Assembly: GCA_964643885.1 (NCBI GenBank)
Contig: CAZXUI010000024.1
Location: 1-52,942 of the forward strand
Reading direction: 5' to 3'
Source of the DNA: CAADGL01 sp964643885
GTDB lineage: Bacteria > Planctomycetota > Phycisphaerae > UBA1845 > Fen-1342
DNA length: 52,942 nucleotides
Positions 34,084 to 43,083 of the stretch are shown piece by piece. Numbering within the stretch: position 1 is the first letter of the stretch; every line of letters starts with the position of its first letter. The translations under genes were made by a program, and so were the position numbers. Under the pieces are notes generated by a model. It ran no database searches. It had not been told where the DNA came from and saw only the letters and a program-made list of their open reading frames with translations.

Positions 34084-34533
34084 CTAGTCGACGATCTCGA
34101 TCCCCATCGAACGCGCGGTGCCCGCGACGATCCGCTCGCCCGCGTCCAGATCGAACGCGTTCAGGTCCTTGAGCTTGGTCTCGGCGATCTTGCGCACGTC
34201 CGCACGCGTCACGCGGCCGACCTTGTTCTTATTCGGCTCGCCCGAGCCCTTCTCGACGATCGCCAGGCTCGGATCGAGCGGCTTGGCCGCCTTGACCAGC
34301 AGGGCCGAGGCCGGCGGGCTCTTGACGATGAAGTCGAAGCTCTTGTCCTTGTAGACCGTGATCTCGGCCGGGACGGTCATGCCGTCCATGTGCTTGGTCC
34401 GCTCGTTGAACTGCGAGACGAACTGGCCGATGTTCACGCCGTGCTGGCCGAGGGCCGGACCGATCGGCGGTGCGGGCGTGGCCTTGCCGCCGGGAGCCTG
34501 GACCTTGATCTTCGCAACAACCTGTTTCGCCAT
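34084..34533 (-). CDS. rplK: 50S ribosomal protein L11
   Basis: A 149-residue L11, the GTPase-centre protein that binds 23S rRNA helix 43/44 and is the contact for thiopeptide antibiotics and RelA. The N-terminal AKIKVQAPGGKATPAPPIGP, GQHGVNIGQFVSQFNERTK and C-terminal GTARSMGIEIVD are standard. AGGT lies just before the ATG. Instead of following nusG directly it follows two small unknown genes. Confidence 0.98.
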   Translation of the reverse strand: MAKQVVAKIKVQAPGGKATPAPPIGPALGQHGVNIGQFVSQFNERTKHMDGMTVPAEITVYKDKSFDFIVKSPPASALLVKAAKPLDPSLAIVEKGSGEPNKNKVGRVTRADVRKIAETKLKDLNAFDLDAGERIVAGTARSMGIEIVD

Positions 34534-34549
34534 GATGACCTACTCACAC

Positions 34550-34972
34550 TCAAGAGCCCGGCAAAAGCGTGCTCATGTATCCCAGAAAACGGTTCAACCG
34601 GCTTCGGCACTCCTCGATCGTCAGCACGGCCATCGCCGCGGTCCCGTGCACCAGCGCATTTCGAAAGCGGCGAGCCTCGTGTGCCCCGTCGCTCAACGCC
34701 GTCCGCATGTGCTGGCGGCTGGCGTACTTGTTCACCAGCCATTTTACCGACCGGCGCCGCCTGGCGGCCGGACGCAGCCCTCTCCAGGCGCGCCGCAGTA
34801 CCGCCTAAAACTCCGCAAACATCCGCACGACGTAGGTCGGCTCAACCTCCTCGATCGCCCGCCGAACGCCGCGAAGCGGATACGGTCCGGCCGCGCCGGT
34901 GCGGACAAGCGATTCGATACCCAGGCGATCGATGCGATACTGCTGTTCGACCTCCTTGAGCCGCTCGAACAT
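34550..34972 (-). pseudogene. HEPN-like gene interrupted by an in-frame TAG
   Basis: One reading frame runs from ATG 34972 to the stop at 34550, broken only by TAG at 34805-34807. The first part (55 codons) encodes MFERLKEVEQQYRIDRLGIE and IEEVEPTYVVRMFAEF. Across the TAG it continues with AVLARAWRGLRPAARRRRSV, then HEARRFRNALVHGTAAMAVL and LNRFLGYMSTLLPGS. RNALVH fits the Rx4H signature of HEPN domains, which are often RNases or antitoxin-toxin components. Reading TAG as a single amino acid gives a smooth ~140-residue helical protein, so a GAG-to-TAG change is likely. A GTG at 34735 could re-start a 61-residue C-terminal piece. The gene begins 9 nt after the preceding small gene. Confidence 0.62.
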
Positions 34973-34981
34973 GCCACGGGC

Positions 34982-35356
34982 TCACGCCGCGTGCGCCAGT
35001 TCGCCGGCCAGCTCCACGAAATTCTGCCGATTCCACGGCTTCGGCCCGGGCACGCCCGAGTCGGTCTTCAGCACCCACCGCTTTCCCTTCAGCACGAGCA
35101 TGAAGCGGTGCAGCGAAGGCCACGCGCAGATGTCGACGCGACCGTCCGCGTCGTGTACCGAACTGCTGATCGGATCGACACGAATCCGCGCTTCGCTCGA
35201 CTCGAGCTCGATCAGCAGCGTCTTCGTCAGATACGGCGGCAGCGCCCCGTCGTCGCGAATCTCCTTCGGCGATTCCTTGACCAGCCAGCCTTCCTCCCGT
35301 GACCACGCGGCCACGTCGTCGAGCAGCCGATTCAGCTTTTCGAGCCACTGCGCCAT
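34982..35356 (-). CDS. small hypothetical protein between nusG and the HEPN-like gene
   Basis: A 124-residue protein, starting at ATG 35356 (MAQWLEKLNRLLDDVAAWSR). It is alpha/beta in character: KTLLIELESSEARIRVDPIS, FMLVLKGKRWVLKTD, and a helical end NFVELAGELAHAA. I recognise no family. It is co-oriented with nusG (49 bp downstream) and followed within 9 nt by the interrupted HEPN-like gene, so the two may form a small module inserted in the ribosomal operon. Confidence 0.68.
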   Translation of the reverse strand: MAQWLEKLNRLLDDVAAWSREEGWLVKESPKEIRDDGALPPYLTKTLLIELESSEARIRVDPISSSVHDADGRVDICAWPSLHRFMLVLKGKRWVLKTDSGVPGPKPWNRQNFVELAGELAHAA

Positions 35357-35405
35357 GACGTTGCATTCCGGCCCGCGGCGCACCACGCAGTCGCCCGCTC
35401 GATTC

Positions 35406-36053
35406 CTAGATCAACTCCACCTGCCAGTACTCGATCTCGATCGGCGTCGCCCGGCCGAAGATCGTCACGATCACGCGGACCGTGCCCTTCTGGCTGTTGA
35501 TCTCGTCCACGACCCCCTCGAAATTCTCGAACGGCCCCTCGCGGACCTTGACCTTGTCGCCCTTCTTGAAGTTCAGGTTGGCGAGCGTCGGCTGATCCTC
35601 CGGCTTGATCGCCGCCGCCAGCATCTTCTCCACGTCGTGCATCGGCATCGGCGAGGGCTTGCCGCCCGATCCGATGAAATCGCCGACGCCGCTCGTCTCC
35701 TTGATCGCGAACCAGACGTTCTCGGCGATGCTCCCGTCGGGCTCCGTCGCCATCTCGACGAAGACGTAGCCGGGATAGAGCTTGCGGTGATAGACGCGGG
35801 CGGTCCCGCCCCGCATCCGCTTTTCTTTCTGCGTCGGCACCAGGATCCGCCCGACGCGGTCCTCCAGCCGCTCGATCTTCACCTTCCGCTCGAGCGCGTC
35901 GCGCACCGAGTCCTCGCGGTTCGACGCCACGCGAAGCACGTACCAGCCCATGCCGGCCCGGACGAGCTCCGTCTCCTCCCCCGAGCCGCCCGCCGCCTGC
36001 GGCTGCGGGCCGCCGCCTCCGTTCGTGGCCTTGTCGGGCTGCGTCATGGTCAT
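35406..36053 (-). CDS. nusG: transcription termination/antitermination factor NusG
   Basis: A 215-residue NusG. A ~35-residue polar N-terminal extension precedes the NGN domain, which starts at GMGWYVLRVASNREDSVRDA and contains YHRKLYPGYVFVEM. The KOW domain is at the C-terminus, GDKVKVREGPFENFEGVVDE, followed by KGTVRVIVTIFGRATPIEIE. NusG binds RNA polymerase and links it to Rho or the ribosome. Its start overlaps the secE stop (ATGA). Confidence 0.97.
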   Translation of the reverse strand: MTMTQPDKATNGGGGPQPQAAGGSGEETELVRAGMGWYVLRVASNREDSVRDALERKVKIERLEDRVGRILVPTQKEKRMRGGTARVYHRKLYPGYVFVEMATEPDGSIAENVWFAIKETSGVGDFIGSGGKPSPMPMHDVEKMLAAAIKPEDQPTLANLNFKKGDKVKVREGPFENFEGVVDEINSQKGTVRVIVTIFGRATPIEIEYWQVELI

Positions 36054-36631
36054 CCCTCACCGCCTCGGCCGAACAGCTCGGCCAGCATGCCGACCCGCAG
36101 CACGCCGATCGATTCGAACACGAAAATGAACAACAGGTCGACCACGAACAGGATCAACCCGAGCATCAGCACCGTCGCGATCACCACCCGCGTCCAGCCC
36201 AGAACCTCCCGCCGGGTGGACCAGTTGACCTTCTTGAGCTCCAGCTCCGTCGCGATCATGAAGTCGACCACCGACCGCGACTGCCCGACCAGCCGGAAGA
36301 TCAGCACCGCCAGCATGACCAGCAGACCCACCGGGATCAGGTACCGCACCGACAGCGGCAGGTCGCGGATGCGCCCGAGCTGCTCGAACACGAAGCTCGC
36401 CGCCGAAACCGCGATCAGCGACGCGCCAACCGCCGAGCCCCAGCGAACCGCCGCCCCCTGGTTCGGCTTGTAGAGCTGGAGCGGCGAGCCGCCCCCGGGC
36501 TTCGCCCGCCGCGCCGGCCGATCCCCGCCCGTCCCCGTCCCTGAACGCTCTGCGTCCAGCTCGCCTTCGCGGCCCGCGGCATCCGACGTCGCATTCACCG
36601 AAGCGCCGTCCTTGATCTCAGTCTTGCCCAT
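36050..36631 (-). CDS. secE: preprotein translocase subunit SecE
   Basis: A 193-residue SecE of the SecYEG channel. The diagnostic amphipathic helix and third membrane segment are at the C-terminus: ELKKVNWSTRREVLGWTRVV, then VLMLGLILFVVDLLFIF. Like E. coli SecE it has two extra N-terminal membrane segments (SLIAVSAASFVFEQL and YLIPVGLLVMLAVLIFRL) plus a ~55-residue polar leader rich in Gly, Arg and Asp. Placement between tRNA-Trp and nusG is the common bacterial order. Confidence 0.95.
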   Translation of the reverse strand: MGKTEIKDGASVNATSDAAGREGELDAERSGTGTGGDRPARRAKPGGGSPLQLYKPNQGAAVRWGSAVGASLIAVSAASFVFEQLGRIRDLPLSVRYLIPVGLLVMLAVLIFRLVGQSRSVVDFMIATELELKKVNWSTRREVLGWTRVVIATVLMLGLILFVVDLLFIFVFESIGVLRVGMLAELFGRGGEG

Positions 36632-36689
36632 TCTAGCCCTGCAAGCACCACTGCGCCCCCAACCCGCCTCCCCGGCGGTCGCTCATCAT

Positions 36690-36763
36690 CAGGAGCGGAG
36701 GGACTCGAACCCCCAACCTGCTGATTTGGAATCAGCTGCTCTGCCAAATTGAGCTACGCTCCT
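36690..36763 (-). tRNA. tRNA-Trp (CCA)
   Basis: Cloverleaf read on the minus strand: acceptor stem AGGAGCG / CGCTCCT with discriminator G, D-arm GCTC...GAGC, anticodon stem-loop CTGATTCCAAATCAG with anticodon CCA, and TPsiC arm GGGGGTTCGAGTCCC. The 3' CCA is not encoded. It lies between rpmG and secE. Confidence 0.95.
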
Positions 36764-36826
36764 ATGCGCGGCCGGCCGGCCGGACCTGTTCCCCAGCCCG
36801 GCCGCCGCGGCGCGGCTCCGGCCCGC

Positions 36827-36997
36827 TTACTTCCGCTTGATCTTGTGCAGCGTCCGCTTGCGCAAACGCGGGCAGTACTTCATCAACTGGAGCTTCGGCG
36901 CACCGCCCTGAACATTTACGCTGGTGCGGTAGTTCAGATCGCCCGTCTCCGAGCACTGAAGCCAGACGACCTCGCGTTTCAGTCCCTTCTTGGCCAT
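36827..36997 (-). CDS. rpmG: 50S ribosomal protein L33
   Basis: A 56-residue L33: it begins MAKKGLKREVVWLQCSETGD and ends PRLRKRTLHKIKRK, with NYRTSVNVQGGAPKLQLMKY between. Only two of the four zinc-ribbon cysteines remain (C15 and C42), so this is a zinc-free or reduced form. It sits in the usual tuf-rpmG-tRNA-Trp-secE order. Confidence 0.95.
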   Translation of the reverse strand: MAKKGLKREVVWLQCSETGDLNYRTSVNVQGGAPKLQLMKYCPRLRKRTLHKIKRK

Positions 36998-37093
36998 AAC
37001 CGTCTCCAGGCCCGCGCGGCGGACCAGCCGCGTCCCGTCGCGCCCGCCTACGGACGCGGCGAAACGCGGCCGCTGCTTGCCGACGCCAGCCCG

Positions 37094-38326
<1,233 letters not shown>

Positions 38327-38457
38327 TCAGGTTCTCCAGTACCACGTTGCCCGATTCACCGCTCGGGGTGGCCTCTTGGGGCCCGTGAAACGTCCAAACT
38401 TCCTCCGATAACTCACGTCCGGCGCTATCCGTCGCCTGGGGCCGTCGCTCGGGGCAA

Positions 38458-38529
<72 letters not shown>

Positions 38530-38605
38530 ATGCACGGATTACACAGGCGACTCACGCCGCCTTGCGAGCAGGCACCACGGAGCACCCGGCAAAACCGGAT
38601 TGAGC

Positions 38606-38633
38606 ATTGTATAGGCCCCCCAAACCTTGTCAA
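38606..38633 (-). promoter_or_regulatory. sigma-70-type promoter for the tRNA-Thr/tuf operon
   Basis: On the minus strand a perfect -35 TTGACA (38628-38633) and -10 TACAAT (38606-38611, five of six) are separated by 16 bp. It lies about 77 bp upstream of tRNA-Thr. A low-GC stretch surrounds it in an otherwise GC-rich region. Confidence 0.8.
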
Positions 38634-38742
38634 AAGGAAAAAAGAACCGCACGCCCCCACGCTTCGTGCTACCCTGAATAGGGACGGCCGACCGCCGCCA
38701 ACCGGCCGCCGGGCGGCTCATGGCCCCCCGCGAGGCGCCACG

Positions 38743-39273
38743 ATGGACCCCAGGGAAAGCCCCAGCGCCGCCGACCTCTCCCAACGACTCGTCGAGAGCC
38801 TCTCTGCCTCGCGGAAACGCTTCCAGCTCTGGCGCGACGAGCTTCGCGAGGACCCTTCAGCCCTCTGGCGGGCAAAACCCCTTCGCATCGCCCTCTGGGT
38901 CACCCTCGGTCTCGTTCTCGTTTTCGGCGTCCGCTGGGCAACCGGGCTACTCATTCCGGCCACGAGCGCCGAGAAGGGCGAGCCGCAGATCGCGATCGTC
39001 CGGCTGACGTGCACAAACCAATCCTGCAACGAGACTTACGTTCAGAAGCTGGCGCTCGACACCGACCGCTGGCCCCAGCCCTGTGCCAGATGCGGCCAGA
39101 TGACGGCGCATCGCGCCGTTCGCTGCGATAAGTGCTACTTCTGGTACGCCGCGTCCGAAACCGCTCCCGAATGCCCGCGCTGCCTCGCGGCGGCCGCCGC
39201 CAACCAGCCCGAGAAGCCCCTCGCTACCCGGCCGGCCGATCCGGACGACGCCGAGGACGGCTGGTCACCCTGA
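38743..39273 (+). CDS. single-span membrane protein with zinc-ribbon-like tail
   Basis: A 176-residue protein. One membrane segment (about LRIALWVTLGLVLVFGVRWA, residues ~48-67) separates an N-terminal helical part from a C-terminal region with three cysteine pairs or triplets: LTCTNQSCNE, QPCARCGQM and VRCDKCYFWY, then CPRCL. Such CxxC knuckles bind zinc and resemble a zinc ribbon. I recognise no named family. The ATG follows GAGG. It is transcribed divergently from the tRNA-Thr/tuf operon. Confidence 0.7.
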   Translation: MDPRESPSAADLSQRLVESLSASRKRFQLWRDELREDPSALWRAKPLRIALWVTLGLVLVFGVRWATGLLIPATSAEKGEPQIAIVRLTCTNQSCNETYVQKLALDTDRWPQPCARCGQMTAHRAVRCDKCYFWYAASETAPECPRCLAAAAANQPEKPLATRPADPDDAEDGWSP

Positions 39274-39636
39274 CCCGGCCACGGTGACGAGTGACAGGTG
39301 AAGGGTGACAGGGCTGTGCAGGACGGGGGGTGGCCCCCGGGCCGGCCGCCACCCGGGCGGCAGGCCGAATCCAGCCCAACGAGGTCCACGAACCGGTGTC
39401 CAGCGCGAAAGAGAACGGCCGCCGGAAATCCGCTCCGCCTGGCGGGCGAGAAATCCGCACACCGGCCGCGCTGACGAAATGCGTTACCACCGCGCAAAGA
39501 TCGGCAGTACACTTCGAGCGCTCTGGCGCGCATCGGCCTGCGAGGGTCGGAACGACGGCAGCGCGGCTGGCGCGTGCGGCGGTTCCGCAGCGGCGAGGGC
39601 GTCCCGTGAGCGACCCGCGCGACGACAGGAGACGTC
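39274..39636. other. intergenic region with short repeat
   Basis: No gene is supported. A GTGACAGG-type run is at 39283-39311. An AGGAG just before 39637 is the ribosome binding site of the next gene. I see no leucine leader peptide. Confidence 0.5.
39283..39311. repeat. GTGACAGG-type short tandem repeat
   Basis: GGTGACGAGTGACAGGTGAA followed by GGGTGACAG. Same family as 16333-16361 and 49129-49207. Confidence 0.7.
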
Positions 39637-40923
39637 ATGTTTTCGGCGATCAATCGAAAGGTGAAGCGGATGGTGCTGCGATATCAGCGCAGCAAACCGA
39701 TCGTCCGCATCAGCGATACGACGCTTCGCGACGGCCTCCAGACGCCGAGCGTAAGCCTGACCCGCGAGCAGAAGGTCCGCATCGCGGCCGCGCTCTCGGA
39801 CGCGGGCATTCACTCGATCGACTGCGGCTTCCCCGCCTCCAGCCGCGCCGAGCTCGAAGACGTGAAGGCCGTTGCCGCCGCGGCCAAGGGCCCCTTCCTT
39901 TCAGCGCATTCGCGCACGAAAAAGGAGGACATCGACGCGGCGGCCGAGGCACTGGCCGCCGTCTCGCCGATGCGCAAGGCCGTGACGCTCTTCATCGGCA
40001 TCAGCCCCCTGCACCGCGAGCACAAGCACGGCATGAGCAAAGCCCAGGTCATCGACACGCTGACGAAGGCGATCGAGTACGCCTCGTCGCACTTCGAGGT
40101 GATCTCCTTCGGCCCCGAGGACGCGTCGCGGACCGAGCGCGACTTTCTCTGCGAGGTCTACGAAAAGGCGATTCAGGCCGGCGCCCTGTCGATCGGATTC
40201 ACCGACACGGTCGGCGTGCTTACGCCCGGCAAAGTGCACGACACGCTGCGCCTCGTTCAGGACCGCGTCCGCGGCATCGACGACGCCATGATCGGCGTGC
40301 ATTTTCACAACGATCTCGGCCTGGCGACCGCCAACGCCCTGGCCGCGATCAAGGCCGGGGCGCACATGGTCCAGGGAACGGTCAACGGCATCGGCGAGCG
40401 CTGCGGCAACACGGCCATCGAAGAGGTCGTCGTCGCCCTCGCTCTGCATCACGACGAATTCAAGCGAACCGTCTCGGTCGACCCGAGCAAGCTCAGCGCC
40501 CTCTCGCGCCTGGTCGCCGAGGAAACCGGCTTCGCACCCGCCAGCAACAAGGCCGTCGTCGGCCGCAATCTCTTCCGCACCGAGACCGGCGTCCATCAGA
40601 ACGGCCAGCTCAAGCACCGCGACATGTATCTGCCCTTCGCGCCGGAACTGATCGGCGCCGAGCCGGTCGAGCTGATCCTCGGCCGCAACAGCGGCCGCAG
40701 CGCCGTGAAGTATCACCTCGAAGCCGCCGGGCTCGAGCCCACGGGCGAGCACATCGACATGGTCATGGACTTTCTCAAGAACGGTGAGCACGCCTCCGGC
40801 GATCAGCCCGAGATCCGCGCCTTCCTCGAGCGCGTCAAGCCGTTCATGTCGCCGGCTTTGACGTCGCAGCCCAAGCCGCAGCCGGTCGAGGCGCCGGCCG
40901 ACGCCGCCACCGCCGGGAGCTGA
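39637..40923 (+). CDS. 2-isopropylmalate synthase-like acyltransferase without the C-terminal regulatory domain
   Basis: A 428-residue enzyme of the HMG-CoA-lyase-like family that condenses acetyl-CoA with a 2-oxoacid. The motifs are RISDTTLRDGLQTPS (metal Asp), VISFGPEDASRTERDFL, HFHNDLGLATANALAAI (two metal His) and GIGERCGNTAIEEV, then TGVHQNGQ. It lacks the ~130-residue feedback domain of standard LeuA, so it may be a LeuA2, citramalate or homocitrate synthase type. The tail is Pro/Ala/Gln-rich. AGGAG precedes the ATG; an alternative ATG lies 11 codons later. No other leu gene is adjacent, and substrate cannot be assigned. Confidence 0.88.
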   Translation: MFSAINRKVKRMVLRYQRSKPIVRISDTTLRDGLQTPSVSLTREQKVRIAAALSDAGIHSIDCGFPASSRAELEDVKAVAAAAKGPFLSAHSRTKKEDIDAAAEALAAVSPMRKAVTLFIGISPLHREHKHGMSKAQVIDTLTKAIEYASSHFEVISFGPEDASRTERDFLCEVYEKAIQAGALSIGFTDTVGVLTPGKVHDTLRLVQDRVRGIDDAMIGVHFHNDLGLATANALAAIKAGAHMVQGTVNGIGERCGNTAIEEVVVALALHHDEFKRTVSVDPSKLSALSRLVAEETGFAPASNKAVVGRNLFRTETGVHQNGQLKHRDMYLPFAPELIGAEPVELILGRNSGRSAVKYHLEAAGLEPTGEHIDMVMDFLKNGEHASGDQPEIRAFLERVKPFMSPALTSQPKPQPVEAPADAATAGS

Positions 40924-40940
40924 CGCACCCGACTCGAAGC

Positions 40941-42707
40941 CTACGCGTGGTGCCTGGCATCCATGTCGGACGCCGCCAGCGTGCGGGCGAGCTGAATCGC
41001 ATCATCATACGACCGCAGCACGATCACCCAATCGCGATGCTTCCAGCCGGCCCGGGCCATCAGGTCAAGTGGCTGCTTCTGCACGCCGGCCAGAACGACG
41101 AAAACGCGCGCCGCCTGGAGCTTGGTCAGCGCGCTCTCCAGGTTTACCAGCCCCGTCGCATCCATCACCGGCACGGCGCTGAGGTCCAGAATGACCACCC
41201 GGGCGCTGGCGTGGATCGAGCGCAGGGCGCTCATCGCCTTCTGGGCCGCGCCGAAGAACAACGGCCCGCCGATCTTGTAAAGGATCACGCCCGGCGGCAG
41301 CGGCTCGCCCAGCGCCGGGTGTCCGTCGCCGACGAGCTGCACGTGCGCTACGTCCGCCATCCGCTTCATGAACAGCATCGCCGCCAGCACGACGCCGATC
41401 GAGACTGCCACGACCATGTCGAAGATCACCGTCAGCCCGAAGCAGACCAGCAGCACGGCGATATCGTGCCGCGGTGCCACGCGGAGCATGTGCCCGAAAT
41501 GCCGTGCCTCGCTCATGTTCCACGCCACAACCAGCAGCAGGGCCGCCATCGACGCCATCGGCAGATACCCCAGCAGCGGCGCCGCGCAGATCATCACCAC
41601 CAGGATGAAGGCCGCGTGCGTGATCGCCGCCAGCGGCGAGCGCGCCCCGGAACGGATGTTCGTCGCCGTCCGCGCGATCGCGCCGGTCGCCGCAAACCCG
41701 CCGAAAAACGGAGCCACGAGATTCCCCGTCCCCTGCGCCAGCAGCTCCGCGTCCGGGTCGTGCTTCTCGCCCGTCATCCCGTCCGCCACGACCGCCGACA
41801 GCAACGACTCGATCGCGCCCAGCATCGCGATCACGAAGCCCGAGACGACCAGCGACTTGAGTGTATTGATGTCCGTCAGGCTGCTCAGAATCGGCCGGCC
41901 GCTCCCGTCCGGCAGCATCCACGGCCACAGCGGCATCGGCGGCACCTGCGGCACGCCGCCGCTCTCCGGAAAGCGAGTGCGGATCGTCTCGACGCTCCAA
42001 TCCGGCAGGACCTGCGGCAGCACCACGGCCGCCAGCGCCGCCAGCGGCAGCGCAACGATCGGCGCCGGCACGTTTCGCAGCACGCGCGGCACGACGACGA
42101 GCAGGGCCAGGGTCAGCGCCCCGATCGTCAGGTCACCCGCACTCATCGTCCGCCACGCCTGCACCAGCGCGGCCACTTTCTCCAGATAATGCGGCGGCAT
42201 CTCTGCCAGCGACAGCCCGAAGAAATCCTTCAGTTGCAGGGTCGCGATGACCACGGCGATGCCCGCCGTGAACCCCGTCGTGACCGGGTAGGGAATGAAC
42301 TCGATCAGCCGCCCCAGCCGGGCCAGGCCCATCAGCGCCATGATCCCGCCGGCCAGCATGCTGGCCACAAGCAGCCCGCCGACGCCGAACTGGGCCGAGA
42401 TCGGGGCAAGGATGACCACGAACGCGGCCGTCGGACCGCTGACCTGCACCTTCGATCCGCCCAGCGCTGCAATCAGCGCCCCGGCGATGATGGCCGTATA
42501 CAGACCGTGCTGGGGCGGAACCCCGGACGCGACCGCCAGCGCCATCGAGAGCGGCAGCGCGACGATCCCCACGACCAGGCCGGCCAAAATGTCGGCTCGA
42601 AGCGCGCTCCACGTGTAGCCCCCCGAAAACGTCTGCCGGAGTGCGATCGCGGGCGTGGGCAAACCGGCAGAGTCGCCGCCGCCAGCGGCGACGCCTTTCG
42701 CGCTCAT
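40941..42707 (-). CDS. SulP family anion transporter with STAS domain
   Basis: A 588-residue SulP/SLC26 transporter (sulfate, bicarbonate or other anions). Signatures are GLVVGIVALPLSMALAVASG with PPQHGLYTAIIAGALIAALG near the start, and VSGPTAAFVVILAPI. The membrane part ends near residue 440. A C-terminal STAS domain follows, with VIYKIGGPLFFGAA-like and VVILDLSAVPVMDATGLVNL sequence, the antisigma-antagonist fold of this family. It converges with the isopropylmalate-synthase-like gene, only 17 bp apart. Confidence 0.95.
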   Translation of the reverse strand: MSAKGVAAGGGDSAGLPTPAIALRQTFSGGYTWSALRADILAGLVVGIVALPLSMALAVASGVPPQHGLYTAIIAGALIAALGGSKVQVSGPTAAFVVILAPISAQFGVGGLLVASMLAGGIMALMGLARLGRLIEFIPYPVTTGFTAGIAVVIATLQLKDFFGLSLAEMPPHYLEKVAALVQAWRTMSAGDLTIGALTLALLVVVPRVLRNVPAPIVALPLAALAAVVLPQVLPDWSVETIRTRFPESGGVPQVPPMPLWPWMLPDGSGRPILSSLTDINTLKSLVVSGFVIAMLGAIESLLSAVVADGMTGEKHDPDAELLAQGTGNLVAPFFGGFAATGAIARTATNIRSGARSPLAAITHAAFILVVMICAAPLLGYLPMASMAALLLVVAWNMSEARHFGHMLRVAPRHDIAVLLVCFGLTVIFDMVVAVSIGVVLAAMLFMKRMADVAHVQLVGDGHPALGEPLPPGVILYKIGGPLFFGAAQKAMSALRSIHASARVVILDLSAVPVMDATGLVNLESALTKLQAARVFVVLAGVQKQPLDLMARAGWKHRDWVIVLRSYDDAIQLARTLAASDMDARHHA

Positions 42708-43083
42708 GGTTCGTTGATCCTCAGTTTAGAACCTGGGGGACCGGTCTCTGACCGGTCACTGGACGACCGGTCTCCGACCCGTCGCTCCCCTCCTGGACCG
42801 GCATCGCGACGATCGCTTCTCGATCCGGCCGCCGCAACTCGCGCCCCCGTCGACCCGCGCATGGAGCGCTCGCCCGGCGGCAAACCGAACCATCGACGAA
42901 CGAACTGCGCAGTGTTCGCGATCGAAGTCCGGGCAGGAAACGCCACAGGCAGCGAACGCAAGCAGTCCGAAACCGTCACGCCAACACGTCCCACAGAAGC
43001 GGCGTACTATATCTGCATGGGGGCAGTCTTCGCAAAATGGTCGCAGCGCTCCGCGAAAGGCATCGGCCGGAAACGATCAAAGC
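42708..43083. other. divergent intergenic region with a palindromic repeat
   Basis: It carries a full GACCGGTC repeat (42734-42784). The rest holds no supported gene. A TACTAT element near 43003-43008 could be a -10 for the downstream gene, but no -35 fits. Confidence 0.5.
42734..42784. repeat. GACCGGTC palindrome repeat, full copy
   Basis: TGGGGGACCGGTCTCTGACC to the final GACCCGTCG: four palindrome positions spaced 11, 15 and 11 bp, the last one mutated to GACCCGTC. Same order as the copy at 49264-49314. Confidence 0.92.

Noticed and set aside
42704..42994. Protein frame over the palindromic repeat
   Set aside because: Consists of repeat-derived Arg/Ser/Gly sequence and lacks a ribosome binding site.
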